Shown: positions 15,669 through 25,275, counted from the first letter of the stretch. The stretch: 64,000 nucleotides of DNA from Psychrobacillus sp044762855 (GCF_044762855.1 NZ_JBIWFB010000001.1:1-64000); one strand, 5' to 3'. Translations and numbers: made by a program. The notes: generated by a model from the sequence alone, not told the origin.

Positions 15669-16850
15669 TTGGAACTCCACACGTCTAATTTTAATAGTTT
15701 ATTAGCAACAAATCTAATTTTCGGTGAAGATTGCGTTAATAAGAACCTACCACTTATTTTGCAAGAACAAGGTTATTCGAAGATTTTTATTGCTACTGAT
15801 CCAGGTATTGTGTCTTCCGGTATCTTAAATAAAGTGATTGATATACTGGAGGGTAATAACATTACATATGAGATATTTTCAGATGTAGAGACGAACCCGC
15901 TAGACTTCACTGTTATGGAAGGTATGGGGGTTTATGTAAAGGGTAATTGTGAACTCATTATCGCATTAGGTGGAGGAAGTGCGATGGATTTTGCTAAAGG
16001 GGTGAGTGCAGTAGTCGGTAATGGCGGACATATTTTAGATTATAGGAGAGGAAAAGAAACGTTATATCAGAAGTGTCCAACTATTATTGCAGTCCCAACG
16101 ACTGTTGGGACGGGATCTGAAGTTACTCCTGTGTCTGTGATTACCGATCCGCAAGCAAAAAGAAAATACATTATCGCTTCCCCATATATTCAACCAAGAT
16201 ATGCAATGGTGGATCCAACTTTCACATATACATTACCACCACATATTGTTGCTTCTACTGGTATGGACGCACTAGTTCATGCAATAGAATCCTATACATC
16301 GAATGTGGCAAATCCTTTTTCTGAAAGTTTTTCTGTGCAAGCAATGAAAATGTTAGTAAACAATTTACCACCTAGCTTTAGGAACATTGAAGATCGTGAG
16401 GCACGTGCACAAGTACATCTAGCAAGTACGTTAGCTGGTTTTGCCTTTAACTACGGGAAGTTAGGTATCGTGCATTCTTGCTCGCATCCGATGTCAGCTA
16501 GATATGGTGTTCCACATGGCGTAGCAAATGCTGTTATTTTACCTTACGTTTTAGAATTTAACAAAGTAACTAATATAGAGAAGTTTGCCGAAATAGCTAG
16601 ACTTTTTGATCCAACTCTTATAGCTACTGATGATAAAGAAGCAGCAAGTCAAGTTTCAAATGTTGTTCATAGATTCAATGCAGAACTGAATATTCCTTCC
16701 AACTTCAAGTATTTAAACATCGATTTTACGCAACAAATGATTGAAGAGCTAGCAAAAGATGCGATGGATGATGTAGGGACTTTTCCGTTTAATCCAAGAC
16801 AAGCGAACGAGGATGATATCGTTTCAATATATCAGAAAGTATTAATTTAG
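15669..16850 (+). CDS. Iron-containing alcohol dehydrogenase
   Basis: 393 aa from a TTG at 15669 behind GGAAGGAAGG. An upstream in-frame TTG at 15633 lacks a ribosome site. Group III ADH motifs: LGGGSAMDFAKGVSAV, PTTVGTGSEVTPVSVIT, the metal-site region STGMDALVHAIESYTS and HSCSHPMSARYGVPHGVANAV with the ligand histidines. Relatives reduce lactaldehyde or succinate semialdehyde, or oxidise 1,2-propanediol or 4-hydroxybutyrate. It is the last gene of the plus arm of the catabolic island. The partner semialdehyde dehydrogenase on the minus arm could take its aldehyde product. Confidence 0.88.
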   Translation: MELHTSNFNSLLATNLIFGEDCVNKNLPLILQEQGYSKIFIATDPGIVSSGILNKVIDILEGNNITYEIFSDVETNPLDFTVMEGMGVYVKGNCELIIALGGGSAMDFAKGVSAVVGNGGHILDYRRGKETLYQKCPTIIAVPTTVGTGSEVTPVSVITDPQAKRKYIIASPYIQPRYAMVDPTFTYTLPPHIVASTGMDALVHAIESYTSNVANPFSESFSVQAMKMLVNNLPPSFRNIEDREARAQVHLASTLAGFAFNYGKLGIVHSCSHPMSARYGVPHGVANAVILPYVLEFNKVTNIEKFAEIARLFDPTLIATDDKEAASQVSNVVHRFNAELNIPSNFKYLNIDFTQQMIEELAKDAMDDVGTFPFNPRQANEDDIVSIYQKVLI

Positions 16851-16904
16851 TATAAAGTTGGTTCGCGATATGTATGTTTATTAGCTTAACTATCGAATAT
16901 AGGC

Positions 16905-16946
16905 GAAAACGAAAGCGAAGGGCTATGAAACCCTTCGCTTTCGCTT
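16905..16946. terminator. Bidirectional terminator
   Basis: A 13-bp perfect stem (CGAAAGCGAAGGG) with an eight-base loop lies between the convergent iron alcohol dehydrogenase and acetate symporter genes. It has T-rich flanks on both sides and touches the symporter stop codon. Confidence 0.8.
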
Positions 16947-18468
16947 ATTTCAACCCAATATTCGCTTTGACATCCACTTCCGCATATTTTTTCAAATCTG
17001 CACGTGCTCCTACTAAAGATCCTATCCAACCAGCGACAAAACCAGCGGGAACGGAAATTATTGCAGGGTTCGTTAATGGGAATATTGCTTCTCCTGTAAA
17101 GAATAAGGAGCCATCGGAAGCCCATACGTTTGGACTTAATAATACGAGAACAAGTGCAGTAACAAGACCTGTAACAATCGCAGATAAAGCACCTGTTGTA
17201 TTAAAGTTTTTCCAATAGATCGTATAAATAATTACTGGTAAATTTGCACTTGCTGCAATACAGAAAGCGAGTGAAACTAAGAATGCAACGTTCATCGTTT
17301 GTGCACCTAATGCTAAAAGAATAGAGAATACAGAAACCCCAACGGAAGCAAGGCGAGCTGCGTTCATTTGCTCTTTTTCAGTTGCTTTTCCTTTTTTAAT
17401 AATTTGCCCATATAAATCATGCGCAAATGCAGAAGCACCTGATAACACTAGTCCAGCTACAACAGCTAGGATTGTTGCAAATGCAACTGCTGAAACGAAT
17501 GACATAAGCAAGTCTCCACCTAAAGCTTGTGCGAGGAGAGGGGCTGCCATATTACCAGCGGGATTTGCTGCAATAATTGTTTCGGAGCCTACGAATGCAG
17601 CTGCACCAAACCCGAGGAAAATAGTTAGTATATAGAAAGCACCTACAATCCATGTTGCAAACACAACAGAACTACGGGCAGTCTTTGCATCTTTTACCGT
17701 GAAGAAACGCATTAAAATATGTGGTAAACCGGCCGTACCTAATACCAATGCGATCATCATGGAGATGGTATCTAAACCATTCGTATATTTTACACCAGGG
17801 TGTAAATATGCTTCCCCATGGGCTGTTACTGATTTCATTTCTGTGAACATACCAAAAATATTAAAGTTGAATTTCCACAATACAAGGAATGAAATAATGA
17901 CAGTACCAACCATTAATAACACAGCTTTAATAATTTGTACCCAACTCGTCGCAGCCATTCCACCCCATAATACATAGATGGTCATCATAATACCAACGAG
18001 TAATACAGCGATCCAATAATCGATTCCTAATAAAAGTTGAATAAGTGCACCTGCACCTACAAGCTGTGCAATCATGTAAAATAAAACAATTGTTAACGTA
18101 CTAACAGCAGCAGCGGCACGAATCTTCTTTTGGTCAAAACGAGCCATAATCATATCTGCTAATGTATAACGACCTAAGTTTCGAAGTGGTTCTGCAACAA
18201 TATATAGCACAACTAAGTAAGCTACTAAATAACCGATACTATAAAAGAATCCATCAAATCCAAAAAGTGCAATAGCTCCAGCTATCCCTAAAAATGATGC
18301 GGCAGATAAATAATCTCCCGCAATAGCAATTCCGTTTTGCCAACCCGATAAACCGCCACCAGCTGTATAAAACTCACTTGCCGAGTTTGTTCGTTTAGAA
18401 GCGATATATGTTACGAATAATGTTAGTGCGACAATTCCTACAAAGAATGATAATCCTAGTGCATTCAC
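16945..18468 (-). CDS. actP: Cation:acetate symporter (SSS family)
   Basis: 507 aa sodium:solute symporter with about 13 membrane segments. The N-terminus ASEFYTAGGGLSGWQNGIAIAGDYLSAASFLG, GRYTLADMIMARF and GTAGLPHILMRFFTVKDAKTAR are characteristic of the ActP/YwcA branch, which takes up acetate and short monocarboxylates. It starts with GTG, and the GTGA overlaps the TGA stop of the DUF485 gene, the usual pair for this family. A cre site in the leading gene suggests glucose repression. Confidence 0.93.
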   Translation of the reverse strand: MNALGLSFFVGIVALTLFVTYIASKRTNSASEFYTAGGGLSGWQNGIAIAGDYLSAASFLGIAGAIALFGFDGFFYSIGYLVAYLVVLYIVAEPLRNLGRYTLADMIMARFDQKKIRAAAAVSTLTIVLFYMIAQLVGAGALIQLLLGIDYWIAVLLVGIMMTIYVLWGGMAATSWVQIIKAVLLMVGTVIISFLVLWKFNFNIFGMFTEMKSVTAHGEAYLHPGVKYTNGLDTISMMIALVLGTAGLPHILMRFFTVKDAKTARSSVVFATWIVGAFYILTIFLGFGAAAFVGSETIIAANPAGNMAAPLLAQALGGDLLMSFVSAVAFATILAVVAGLVLSGASAFAHDLYGQIIKKGKATEKEQMNAARLASVGVSVFSILLALGAQTMNVAFLVSLAFCIAASANLPVIIYTIYWKNFNTTGALSAIVTGLVTALVLVLLSPNVWASDGSLFFTGEAIFPLTNPAIISVPAGFVAGWIGSLVGARADLKKYAEVDVKANIGLK

Positions 18469-18866
18469 TCATAGCCACCAGCCTTTTCTTTTTCGAAAAT
18501 CTCATCTGCCTCTCGGTCAAATCCGTTTGCCTTGCGGACATAAATCATACATAATGCCCATGTCATGATGAATAGGGCGATGGAGTATACCCATACCCAT
18601 GCCACATCCCCAAATGCATTTGTATTTAAGATCGTTGTGTAAGAAGTCAAAATAGGTAAGGAGATATAACATAATAGAAAAAAGATTGCGATTGGTAATA
18701 TAAATTTTCTTTTTTTCGTTTTTAAAGATTTAAACTCTGGACTTTCTGCAATTGCTACATAATTCGGTGATGCAGATATTTTGGGATGAGTATGTACTCG
18801 TTCACCCTTTGAAAGTGTTTTATCTTGCTGATTGAAAACGCTTTCGATTTTTTTCGCCAATTCCAT
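18465..18866 (-). CDS. DUF485 domain membrane protein
   Basis: 133 aa. An N-terminal cytoplasmic stretch is followed by two membrane helices (about residues 75-95 and 108-128) and the DUF485 core ASPNYVAIAESPEFKSLKTKKRKFI. DUF485 proteins are almost always encoded directly before actP-type symporters and are thought to support them. The gene overlaps actP by four bases. A cre-like site lies inside its first codons. The ribosome site GGGGGAAT precedes the ATG. Confidence 0.88.
   Translation of the reverse strand: MELAKKIESVFNQQDKTLSKGERVHTHPKISASPNYVAIAESPEFKSLKTKKRKFILPIAIFFLLCYISLPILTSYTTILNTNAFGDVAWVWVYSIALFIMTWALCMIYVRKANGFDREADEIFEKEKAGGYE
18833..18847 (-). promoter_or_regulatory. cre site (CcpA) at the start of the DUF485-actP operon
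   Basis: Minus strand TCGAAAGCGTTTTCA matches the cre consensus at 14 of 15 positions, including the central CG. It lies 20-35 bp inside the DUF485 coding region, a common position for CcpA roadblock repression. Confidence 0.6.
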
Positions 18867-19088
18867 TCCCCCTATAAAGTTAGTATTATTTCTGAATATT
18901 CCGTTCTATTCTTAGATGTAGATTAATGATATTAGAATATTAATAGGATAGCAACTAAAAATTCACAAAATGTTCAAAATTAAATTGCTCTATTAGTAAA
19001 TGGTTAAGTGAATTGTTTTAGATTCATTCGTTTTCATAGTATTGTCAGTTCTTTTTTGCTCATTTAGGGGTATAATAAAACATATGCA

Positions 19089-19134
19089 GAGTACCCGATT
19101 TTTTAAAAAATCGAGATGGGTACTCTTTTGTTTT
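19089..19134 (+). terminator. Terminator-like hairpin in the helicase leader
   Basis: GAGTACCC and GGGTACTC arms enclose an inner TTTTTT/AAAAAA stem and are followed by TTTTGTTTTG. No plus-strand gene lies upstream; a TATAAT at 19071-19076 sits just ahead. It may therefore be an attenuator in the leader of the helicase gene, about 40 bp before its ribosome site. Confidence 0.55.
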
Positions 19135-19169
19135 GTTAATCGTCCACCCTTTTGAAAGGAGGCATGTGC

Positions 19170-22100
19170 ATGAGACAAGTGTCAATCCCAGTAACAACAA
19201 TGCGCTGTAATCTGATGGTGACGAATAAAGCACGTAGTGGAATCAAGGAATGGGCTGTTGATGAACATGCCTTTTTTAGAATGCAACATTCCTTTAAAGT
19301 GCATATCGAAAAACGTCCAATGAATGCCCATGGAAATACATCCGTATCACTTTACTTCGATAATGATTCGAACGAGGCTTTGGCGGGAAAACTAGAAGGT
19401 AGGGTAGGTGTCATGGAGTGTGTACTTCAAAATGACGGACTACTCGCTACTAACTTTTATGTACGAGGCACGAGAGTTCCAGTAAAGACAAATAGACGTC
19501 TTTCCGTAGATTTGGATTTTGTAACTGCCCGTAATAATGGAGCAGGAATGCCGATTCAATTACATACGAGCATACGAGAATTACCCGTAGCAGAAGAAAG
19601 ATCGGAGTACGTGAAAAAACGAATTTCTAGTTGGGAAGGGTATTTGAAAATACAAGAACGAAATGCCGATATTGCGGATATAACGGCGGATTTTTCAAAA
19701 TTCATATTCAATGAAGACTTTACAAGACTGACGCTTATTGGAAGTAATGTGAAAGAAAATGAATGGAATAAATTAAAAGGACTTAGCACTTCCATTAAAG
19801 GTTTTCAAAACGACATAGGAGAAGTGCTGAAAGTTGATCGAGCGAAGAAAACAATAGAGATTGAGATGAAACCGAGATTTCAAGAAATGGCAAGACGAAA
19901 TCAGTGGCAACCAAAATGGAAAGAAGCAGTGTTTAGCAACTTTTCTACCTTGAGTCAGATCCGAAGACTTCGAAAAGGATTTGAAGATTTACAAAATGGG
20001 CTAGCAGCTAATGCTAATTTAGAAAATATTCTATTTGAAAAACGTCCCACTATACAAGTAAAGAATAAGCAAAAGCATTTAGAATTTCATAATCAGTTAA
20101 ACGAGTTTCAACAAGAAGCAGTTGTTGGAGCAATGTCAGCAGAAGATTTATATGTCATTCAAGGTCCACCAGGAACAGGGAAAACTACCGTAATTTCTGA
20201 AATCTGTCAGCAAAATGCAAAAGCTGGGCTCAGAACGCTAGTTGCTTCCCAATCCAATCTTGCCGTTGATAATGCACTAAGCCGACTACTTTCCAATAAG
20301 GACATTCGCATATTACGATTTGGTCGAACGGAAAGCATTGAAGAAGAAGGAAAAAGATTTATCGAAGAAAATGTTGGCGAGTATTGGAAAGACCAAACAT
20401 TAAATGCTCTGCAAGAAGAAATCAGTAGCCATCCACTAAAAGAAAAACAGTTAACAGAAGAAATTGCCCTTTATAAAGAACAATCCGTTTCTCTTGGGAA
20501 GCAAGTAGAATTATTAAAAGAAAAAATCGAACAAAAACAGCTGGCTCAAATCGAATTCGAAGAAAGAATGAAGGAAATTAAAGAGCTGAAAAAACGTTTA
20601 ATCCTGCTAAAGAAAGAACGGGAAGAACTAGAAAAGAATTATCATCATTTGAAACAAATTACGGATGAACGCTCCAACGAAGTCGAACAGATGGAACAAT
20701 TTATCGCGGATAACCCTACAAGTGAAGAGTTAATAAAAAAGATAGAACGACTTAGAATGGAAATTGCCCAAACTACACATCAAATAATCTACCAACAAAC
20801 ATTACAAGAGAGCAGGAATGTGGAAGGGTTATTAATAGAAACGAGAAATGCCTATCAAGTTGCCCAATCTAAAGTCAATCGATTGGAGCAATTTTCAAGT
20901 GAACTACATTCCATTTCTAAAATTGATTCGCTCAAAGTTCGTATGAGTGATTATGAAATCTCTCCTTCTTATATGCTCGAGCAGCAAATCATCAATTTGG
21001 ACAAGCTTATTGAAACTATTATCTCTTTCACCGAGTGGGAAGACTTAAATAAACGACTGCTATCTGCAATTGGATACATAGAAGGTTTATTAACAAAGAA
21101 TAATGTTTCCCTCGAGAATGTAAAAAGCCATGTAAATAGTAGTGGGGTAATATTTGATTCAACCTATTCTGTCAAAGAAATTCATCAGTTCATCGACAGT
21201 ATGAAACGGCTATTAACTTCGGGTTCAGCGAATATTGAGCGTTTAGAAGTCTATTTAGAAGGCTTAAATGTAAGAAAGAAATTCGTTTGGAAGCAAGGGG
21301 CAATTTTTCAAAAAGCGAAATCGGATTCTGCTAATTTATTCATCTCGATAAAAGCAGAACTTACAGAACAAGTAAAGCAAGATATACGAATAACCGAACA
21401 AACGAAAAACGAGTGGAAAAACAAAGGAATTATTCAAAATGAAGAACTGCAACAGCTGCAAGGGAAAGTTGCGGAACTACATAGCCAAATAGGTAGTTCT
21501 GATAATATTCCCGATTTACAACAGCTACAACTACAATTGCAAGAAAAAGAAAACAGTCTTCTTGAGTGGGATAAAGTAAAAGCTACACTTGCACAAAATA
21601 ATTCTCAACTTGAAGAGAAAAAGCATGCACTCAAAGTTTCAACAGAAAAGCTAGATGGAGTCTTTAAGCAATTAGAACAAAATAAGCAAGAAACGAAACA
21701 AGTGAATTCGGAAGGACTAGAGCAAGAAAAACAATTAAAGGTCTTAGAAGAGTTGTTGCGGCAAAATCCAGAAGAAGAACGTGCAAATGCCTTATTAAAA
21801 ATAGAAGAGTTGAAAGAAAAAATAACCATTACACAGCAAGCAAAAGATCGTTTACCAATAACTCAGTCCCTTCAAAGTGAATGGTTTACGATGCTGACTG
21901 AAGCAAATGAACATGACTTAGATGAGATACGTAAATTGTATGTACGACATGCAAACGTTATTGGAACAACATGTGTAGCATCTGCACGAAAAGAGTTCAT
22001 GGACAATTATCCAACTTTTGACGTCGTTATTATCGACGAAGTATCAAAAGCTACTCCACCAGAGCTATTACTCCCTATGTTAAAAGGTAAGAAAATCATT

Positions 22101-22985
22101 TTAGTTGGAGATCATCATCAACTGCCACCACTTGTAGGGGAAGATACACTGGAAGAAACCCTTCAAGCTATTTTAGAGGAAAGTGACAGTTTTGAAGAAA
22201 AAGATGAATTGAAGAAGCTTTTGAAAGAGTCATTGTTTGAACGATTATTTAAAAATTTACCTAAGACAAATAAAACAATGCTTGCTATTCAATATCGAAT
22301 GCATGCAAACATCATGGAAACAATTACACCATTTTATGAAGAAGAAAATTATCGCCTGCAATGTGGCTTAACAGATTCCGATGCGATGCGTGATCATTCA
22401 CTCGATTCCCATTATGTAAAAAGACAAGACCATCTGTTATGGCTAGATATGCCAAATGAAAAGCAGTATTTTGAAGAGCGAATGAAAAACGGGAAAAGCC
22501 GTTTTAACCAGGCAGAACTTAATACAATTAGGGAAGTATTAATTGACTTAAACCGAGCTACTGAGATTGCTAAAAAGGAAGGTAGATTAGCAAAAGAGGA
22601 ACGAAAAAGTATCGGGGTCATTAGTTTTTACGGAGAACAAGTGAAACGAATTGACCGTTTAATACAGCAAGAAACAAACTTTCAACATTTACACTTCCGA
22701 ACCGGAACGGTAGATAAGTTCCAAGGAATGGAAATGGACGTTATCATATTGAGTATGGTTCGCAACAATCAAGATAAGAGCGGAGATATTGGATTCGCCA
22801 ATGACTATCGACGACTGAATGTCGCACTATCCCGTGCAAGAGAATTGCTTGTTCTAGTCGGAAGTGCCAATATGTTCACTACACGTGCCAAGCATAAAGA
22901 TTCTAGAGAGATGTATAGTCGATTACTTCATACCGTCAAAAAACAGAATGGTTACCGAGATCAGCATGGTCAAAAGAAAAAGTAG
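19170..22985 (+). CDS. Large SF1 (UPF1/SMUBP2-type) DNA/RNA helicase with coiled-coil insert
   Basis: 1271 aa from the ATG at 19170, seven bases after AAAGGAGG; the earlier in-frame TTG and ATG overlap that site. An N-terminal region of about 310 aa has no recognised motif. Walker A GPPGTGKTT lies near residue 332, Walker B IIDEVSKATPPE near 956, then GDHHQLPPL, a QYRMH motif, the FQGMEMDVIILSMVR motif and the arginine motif RRLNVALSRARE near 1213. Between the two halves of the ATPase lies a coiled coil of roughly 500 residues rich in Glu, Lys and Gln. No nuclease domain is seen. The gene is followed by a small gene 20 bp downstream. Function unknown; defence or RNA/DNA surveillance are possibilities. 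Confidence 0.85.
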   Translation: MRQVSIPVTTMRCNLMVTNKARSGIKEWAVDEHAFFRMQHSFKVHIEKRPMNAHGNTSVSLYFDNDSNEALAGKLEGRVGVMECVLQNDGLLATNFYVRGTRVPVKTNRRLSVDLDFVTARNNGAGMPIQLHTSIRELPVAEERSEYVKKRISSWEGYLKIQERNADIADITADFSKFIFNEDFTRLTLIGSNVKENEWNKLKGLSTSIKGFQNDIGEVLKVDRAKKTIEIEMKPRFQEMARRNQWQPKWKEAVFSNFSTLSQIRRLRKGFEDLQNGLAANANLENILFEKRPTIQVKNKQKHLEFHNQLNEFQQEAVVGAMSAEDLYVIQGPPGTGKTTVISEICQQNAKAGLRTLVASQSNLAVDNALSRLLSNKDIRILRFGRTESIEEEGKRFIEENVGEYWKDQTLNALQEEISSHPLKEKQLTEEIALYKEQSVSLGKQVELLKEKIEQKQLAQIEFEERMKEIKELKKRLILLKKEREELEKNYHHLKQITDERSNEVEQMEQFIADNPTSEELIKKIERLRMEIAQTTHQIIYQQTLQESRNVEGLLIETRNAYQVAQSKVNRLEQFSSELHSISKIDSLKVRMSDYEISPSYMLEQQIINLDKLIETIISFTEWEDLNKRLLSAIGYIEGLLTKNNVSLENVKSHVNSSGVIFDSTYSVKEIHQFIDSMKRLLTSGSANIERLEVYLEGLNVRKKFVWKQGAIFQKAKSDSANLFISIKAELTEQVKQDIRITEQTKNEWKNKGIIQNEELQQLQGKVAELHSQIGSSDNIPDLQQLQLQLQEKENSLLEWDKVKATLAQNNSQLEEKKHALKVSTEKLDGVFKQLEQNKQETKQVNSEGLEQEKQLKVLEELLRQNPEEERANALLKIEELKEKITITQQAKDRLPITQSLQSEWFTMLTEANEHDLDEIRKLYVRHANVIGTTCVASARKEFMDNYPTFDVVIIDEVSKATPPELLLPMLKGKKIILVGDHHQLPPLVGEDTLEETLQAILEESDSFEEKDELKKLLKESLFERLFKNLPKTNKTMLAIQYRMHANIMETITPFYEEENYRLQCGLTDSDAMRDHSLDSHYVKRQDHLLWLDMPNEKQYFEERMKNGKSRFNQAELNTIREVLIDLNRATEIAKKEGRLAKEERKSIGVISFYGEQVKRIDRLIQQETNFQHLHFRTGTVDKFQGMEMDVIILSMVRNNQDKSGDIGFANDYRRLNVALSRARELLVLVGSANMFTTRAKHKDSREMYSRLLHTVKKQNGYRDQHGQKKK

Positions 22986-23003
22986 TATAGAGGTATATAT
23001 GAT

Positions 23004-23765
23004 ATGCAAAATTTAGAAAAACGCTTAAAAAATGAACTACAACAAAATAATAAAGTGAAAATAGTACATGCTGCTAGATGGAGTTTGCCAATTCATTCTA
23101 TTGAAGTCGAGTACAAACCTGTGAAACGGACAAAAATGGATGTTCTGATGAAAATGATGCTCATTGCATTTCAAAAAGCAGAGATTGCGGGAGCAGATCA
23201 ACTAAGTGAGTTATTACTAGTGGAGCAACTTTTTGTAGAAGATTTAATTAACATCATGGGTAGAACTGGATTAATAGAGAAAAAAGGTGATTTTTTTGCC
23301 TTAACTTCTAAAGGAAATCAACAGCTGGAAAATGGAGTTTTTGAAGAGGAACAAGAGATGGAATCACAGATTGTCCTATATAGCACTAGTCACGAAGCAT
23401 TTTTATCCGGAGATATTAAACCTGCGATGGACGGGGAGGGTGAGCTTGCAATCTTTCGATATGTAAAAGAAGGTTATTTGGATGCCGAGCTTTCATTTGA
23501 GGCTGAGCAAGTGATTGATGCTCTTCAAACTAAAGTTGTGGAAACGGATATGAAAGATATACAACTAGTTATATCAGAAATACAGAAGACGACAGAACTG
23601 TATGTCGATGATATTCCATGTTTTGAATTTATTCTTCATAATAAAGAGGAGGATATTTTCTACGCTCGTGTTTGGAATACATTACTCGAAAGATGGGATG
23701 AAGTATTGGAAAACATGTTGAATGAAAAAGAGCGTTTAGCTTGGCGAGAAAAATATTTGTCCTAG
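23004..23765 (+). CDS. Uncharacterised protein paired with the helicase
   Basis: 253 aa, not recognised as a named family. It is soluble and acidic, with no signal peptide. Residues about 40-110 (KMDVLMKMMLIAFQKAEI to GRTGLIEKKGDFFALTSKGNQQLENG) look like a winged-helix domain ending in a typical LTSKG wing, and the remainder is acidic and helical. It begins 18 bp after the helicase stop and is surely co-transcribed; a terminator follows. The layout suggests a partner or specificity subunit of the helicase. Confidence 0.75.
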   Translation: MQNLEKRLKNELQQNNKVKIVHAARWSLPIHSIEVEYKPVKRTKMDVLMKMMLIAFQKAEIAGADQLSELLLVEQLFVEDLINIMGRTGLIEKKGDFFALTSKGNQQLENGVFEEEQEMESQIVLYSTSHEAFLSGDIKPAMDGEGELAIFRYVKEGYLDAELSFEAEQVIDALQTKVVETDMKDIQLVISEIQKTTELYVDDIPCFEFILHNKEEDIFYARVWNTLLERWDEVLENMLNEKERLAWREKYLS

Positions 23766-23775
23766 TAAATAAATG

Positions 23776-23808
23776 CGCAGGTAGAAAATGAATCGTTTTC
23801 TACCTGCG
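23776..23808. terminator. Bidirectional terminator
   Basis: A perfect 13-bp stem (CGCAGGTAGAAAA and complement) with a seven-base loop separates the convergent helicase-partner and protease genes. Confidence 0.8.
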
Positions 23809-23814
23809 TATTAT

Positions 23815-24615
23815 CTATTCCAAAGAAGTATTTTCCTTGTAATACTCCTCAATCGGCACAAAAAGACCAACTTTTCCATGCTTTTTATGATCCATGGTGG
23901 CAAATACGACGCCAACTACTCGACCTTCATTATCTAAAACAGGACTACCACTATTTCCACGATAAACTGGTGCTTCTATCATCATAACAGGTACATCCCA
24001 ATCACTTAGCCGATAGTAATCAATAATTTTCCCTTCGTTTGCTATGCCTGTAAAGCTTAAAGGGTTCCCGATAAATATAATAGGATCTCCATCCTTATAA
24101 GTCGGCTGTTCGGCAAGATCAAGATAAGGTAAATTTTCCCCATCTATTTCTAATACTGCAAGGTCTATGGATGGATATGTATGTACAACGTTTGCTTTAA
24201 AACGACCATCCTCCGGGAAACCAACAGTTACTGTATCATTTCCTTCGACGACATGATAGTTAGTTAAAATTGTCCCATCGCTCGCTATGGAAAATCCCGT
24301 TCCTTTGCTATCATCCGTTAATACGATGACAACTGATTTTTTATATAGTGCAATATCTTCTTGGGCCGATAATCTTGCAGAAGTCTTTATAAATTCAATT
24401 GCTGGTATGGAGTAAATTTGAAAGATCACTGCAAATGTATTGACGAATAATACAGTTGCCATTATCCAAAAGATCCATCTAGGAAAGCGATGCTTTGGTT
24501 TAGGATTGTTTTTATTTTGTGCTTCTTTAGCCAGTGCTTCTTGTTGTGCCTCTAAGACAAATTCGAGGAATTCTTCATCTACTTCTTCTTCCAAATTTCG
24601 TTCAGTTGAATTCAT
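23815..24615 (-). CDS. Membrane-anchored trypsin-like serine protease (HtrA-like, no PDZ)
   Basis: 266 aa. A cytoplasmic acidic N-terminus is followed by one membrane helix (about residues 46-68) and an S1C protease domain outside. The catalytic triad is visible: H121 in LTNYHVVEG, D151 in YPSIDLAVLE and S224 in YRGNSGSPVLD. The protein ends right after the protease domain, so there is no PDZ domain, unlike HtrA/DegP. It could act in cell-surface quality control. It converges with the helicase pair. Confidence 0.88.
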   Translation of the reverse strand: MNSTERNLEEEVDEEFLEFVLEAQQEALAKEAQNKNNPKPKHRFPRWIFWIMATVLFVNTFAVIFQIYSIPAIEFIKTSARLSAQEDIALYKKSVVIVLTDDSKGTGFSIASDGTILTNYHVVEGNDTVTVGFPEDGRFKANVVHTYPSIDLAVLEIDGENLPYLDLAEQPTYKDGDPIIFIGNPLSFTGIANEGKIIDYYRLSDWDVPVMMIEAPVYRGNSGSPVLDNEGRVVGVVFATMDHKKHGKVGLFVPIEEYYKENTSLE

Positions 24616-24715
24616 TCGATCACACTCCCATCGTTACATGTATTATACACAACTAAAAGAGTCCTAGGTTAAGTGGAATGCTAATGATAAGGGTTCTTTT
24701 TCACGCCTTACTAGG

Positions 24716-24754
24716 TAATTAGGAATCATTGATCCATGCTTTGATTCCTAATTA
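24716..24754. repeat. Perfect 13-bp inverted repeat
   Basis: TAATTAGGAATCA and its exact complement are separated by 13 bases. There is no T run, so it is not an obvious terminator. It might be an operator or a cruciform. Confidence 0.6.
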
Positions 24755-25202
24755 TCTAAATCGTAAATAATTATTTATAATCAAATAATCATTTCAATAA
24801 TAATAGTAAGAAATACTTATAATTAATCAAAGTTAAAGTGTAAAGTCTCTTATAATAGTATAAATTCAACAAATATATAGTCTTAAATAATCGGTTTATT
24901 AAATAGAAATTGAATAGACAATTGACCCTTATCTAGTTTAATAGGATTAATTCATTATTTTTCAAAAAAGTAACAAATTATAACTCGCTGTATGTAAAAC
25001 TGTATTTATTTACGAAATGAGTAATACCAGTATTTTGTGTTCTTTTTACTAACTCTGTTTTTGGAATTAGAACGACTTTTTACCTAACTCGAAAAATGAT
25101 AGGAATAGTAAATAACTATTAATTTAGAATATTCTTATATTTTTCGACTGAATTAGACAAAAACTGCAGTTCATTTCATCTATAGTGGTAATAACAACTA
25201 GA

Positions 25203-25275
25203 GATCCACGGATGACACCATTGATTCTGTTTACCTAAATGATTATTTGGGAAAGGAGGCGAAGGTGTTTTTGTA
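25203..25275 (+). ncRNA. Possible structured leader RNA before the subtilase
   Basis: CCTAAAT and ATTTGGG can form a seven-bp stem with a GATT tetraloop, enclosed by ACACC and GGTGT about 50 bases apart, with purine-rich GGGAAAGGAGGCGAAGG between. It could be a regulatory leader, but no known riboswitch class is recognised. Confidence 0.3.

Noticed and set aside
25203..25275. Known riboswitch (c-di-GMP, c-di-AMP, purine, preQ1)
   Set aside because: None of the conserved core sequences of these classes is present.
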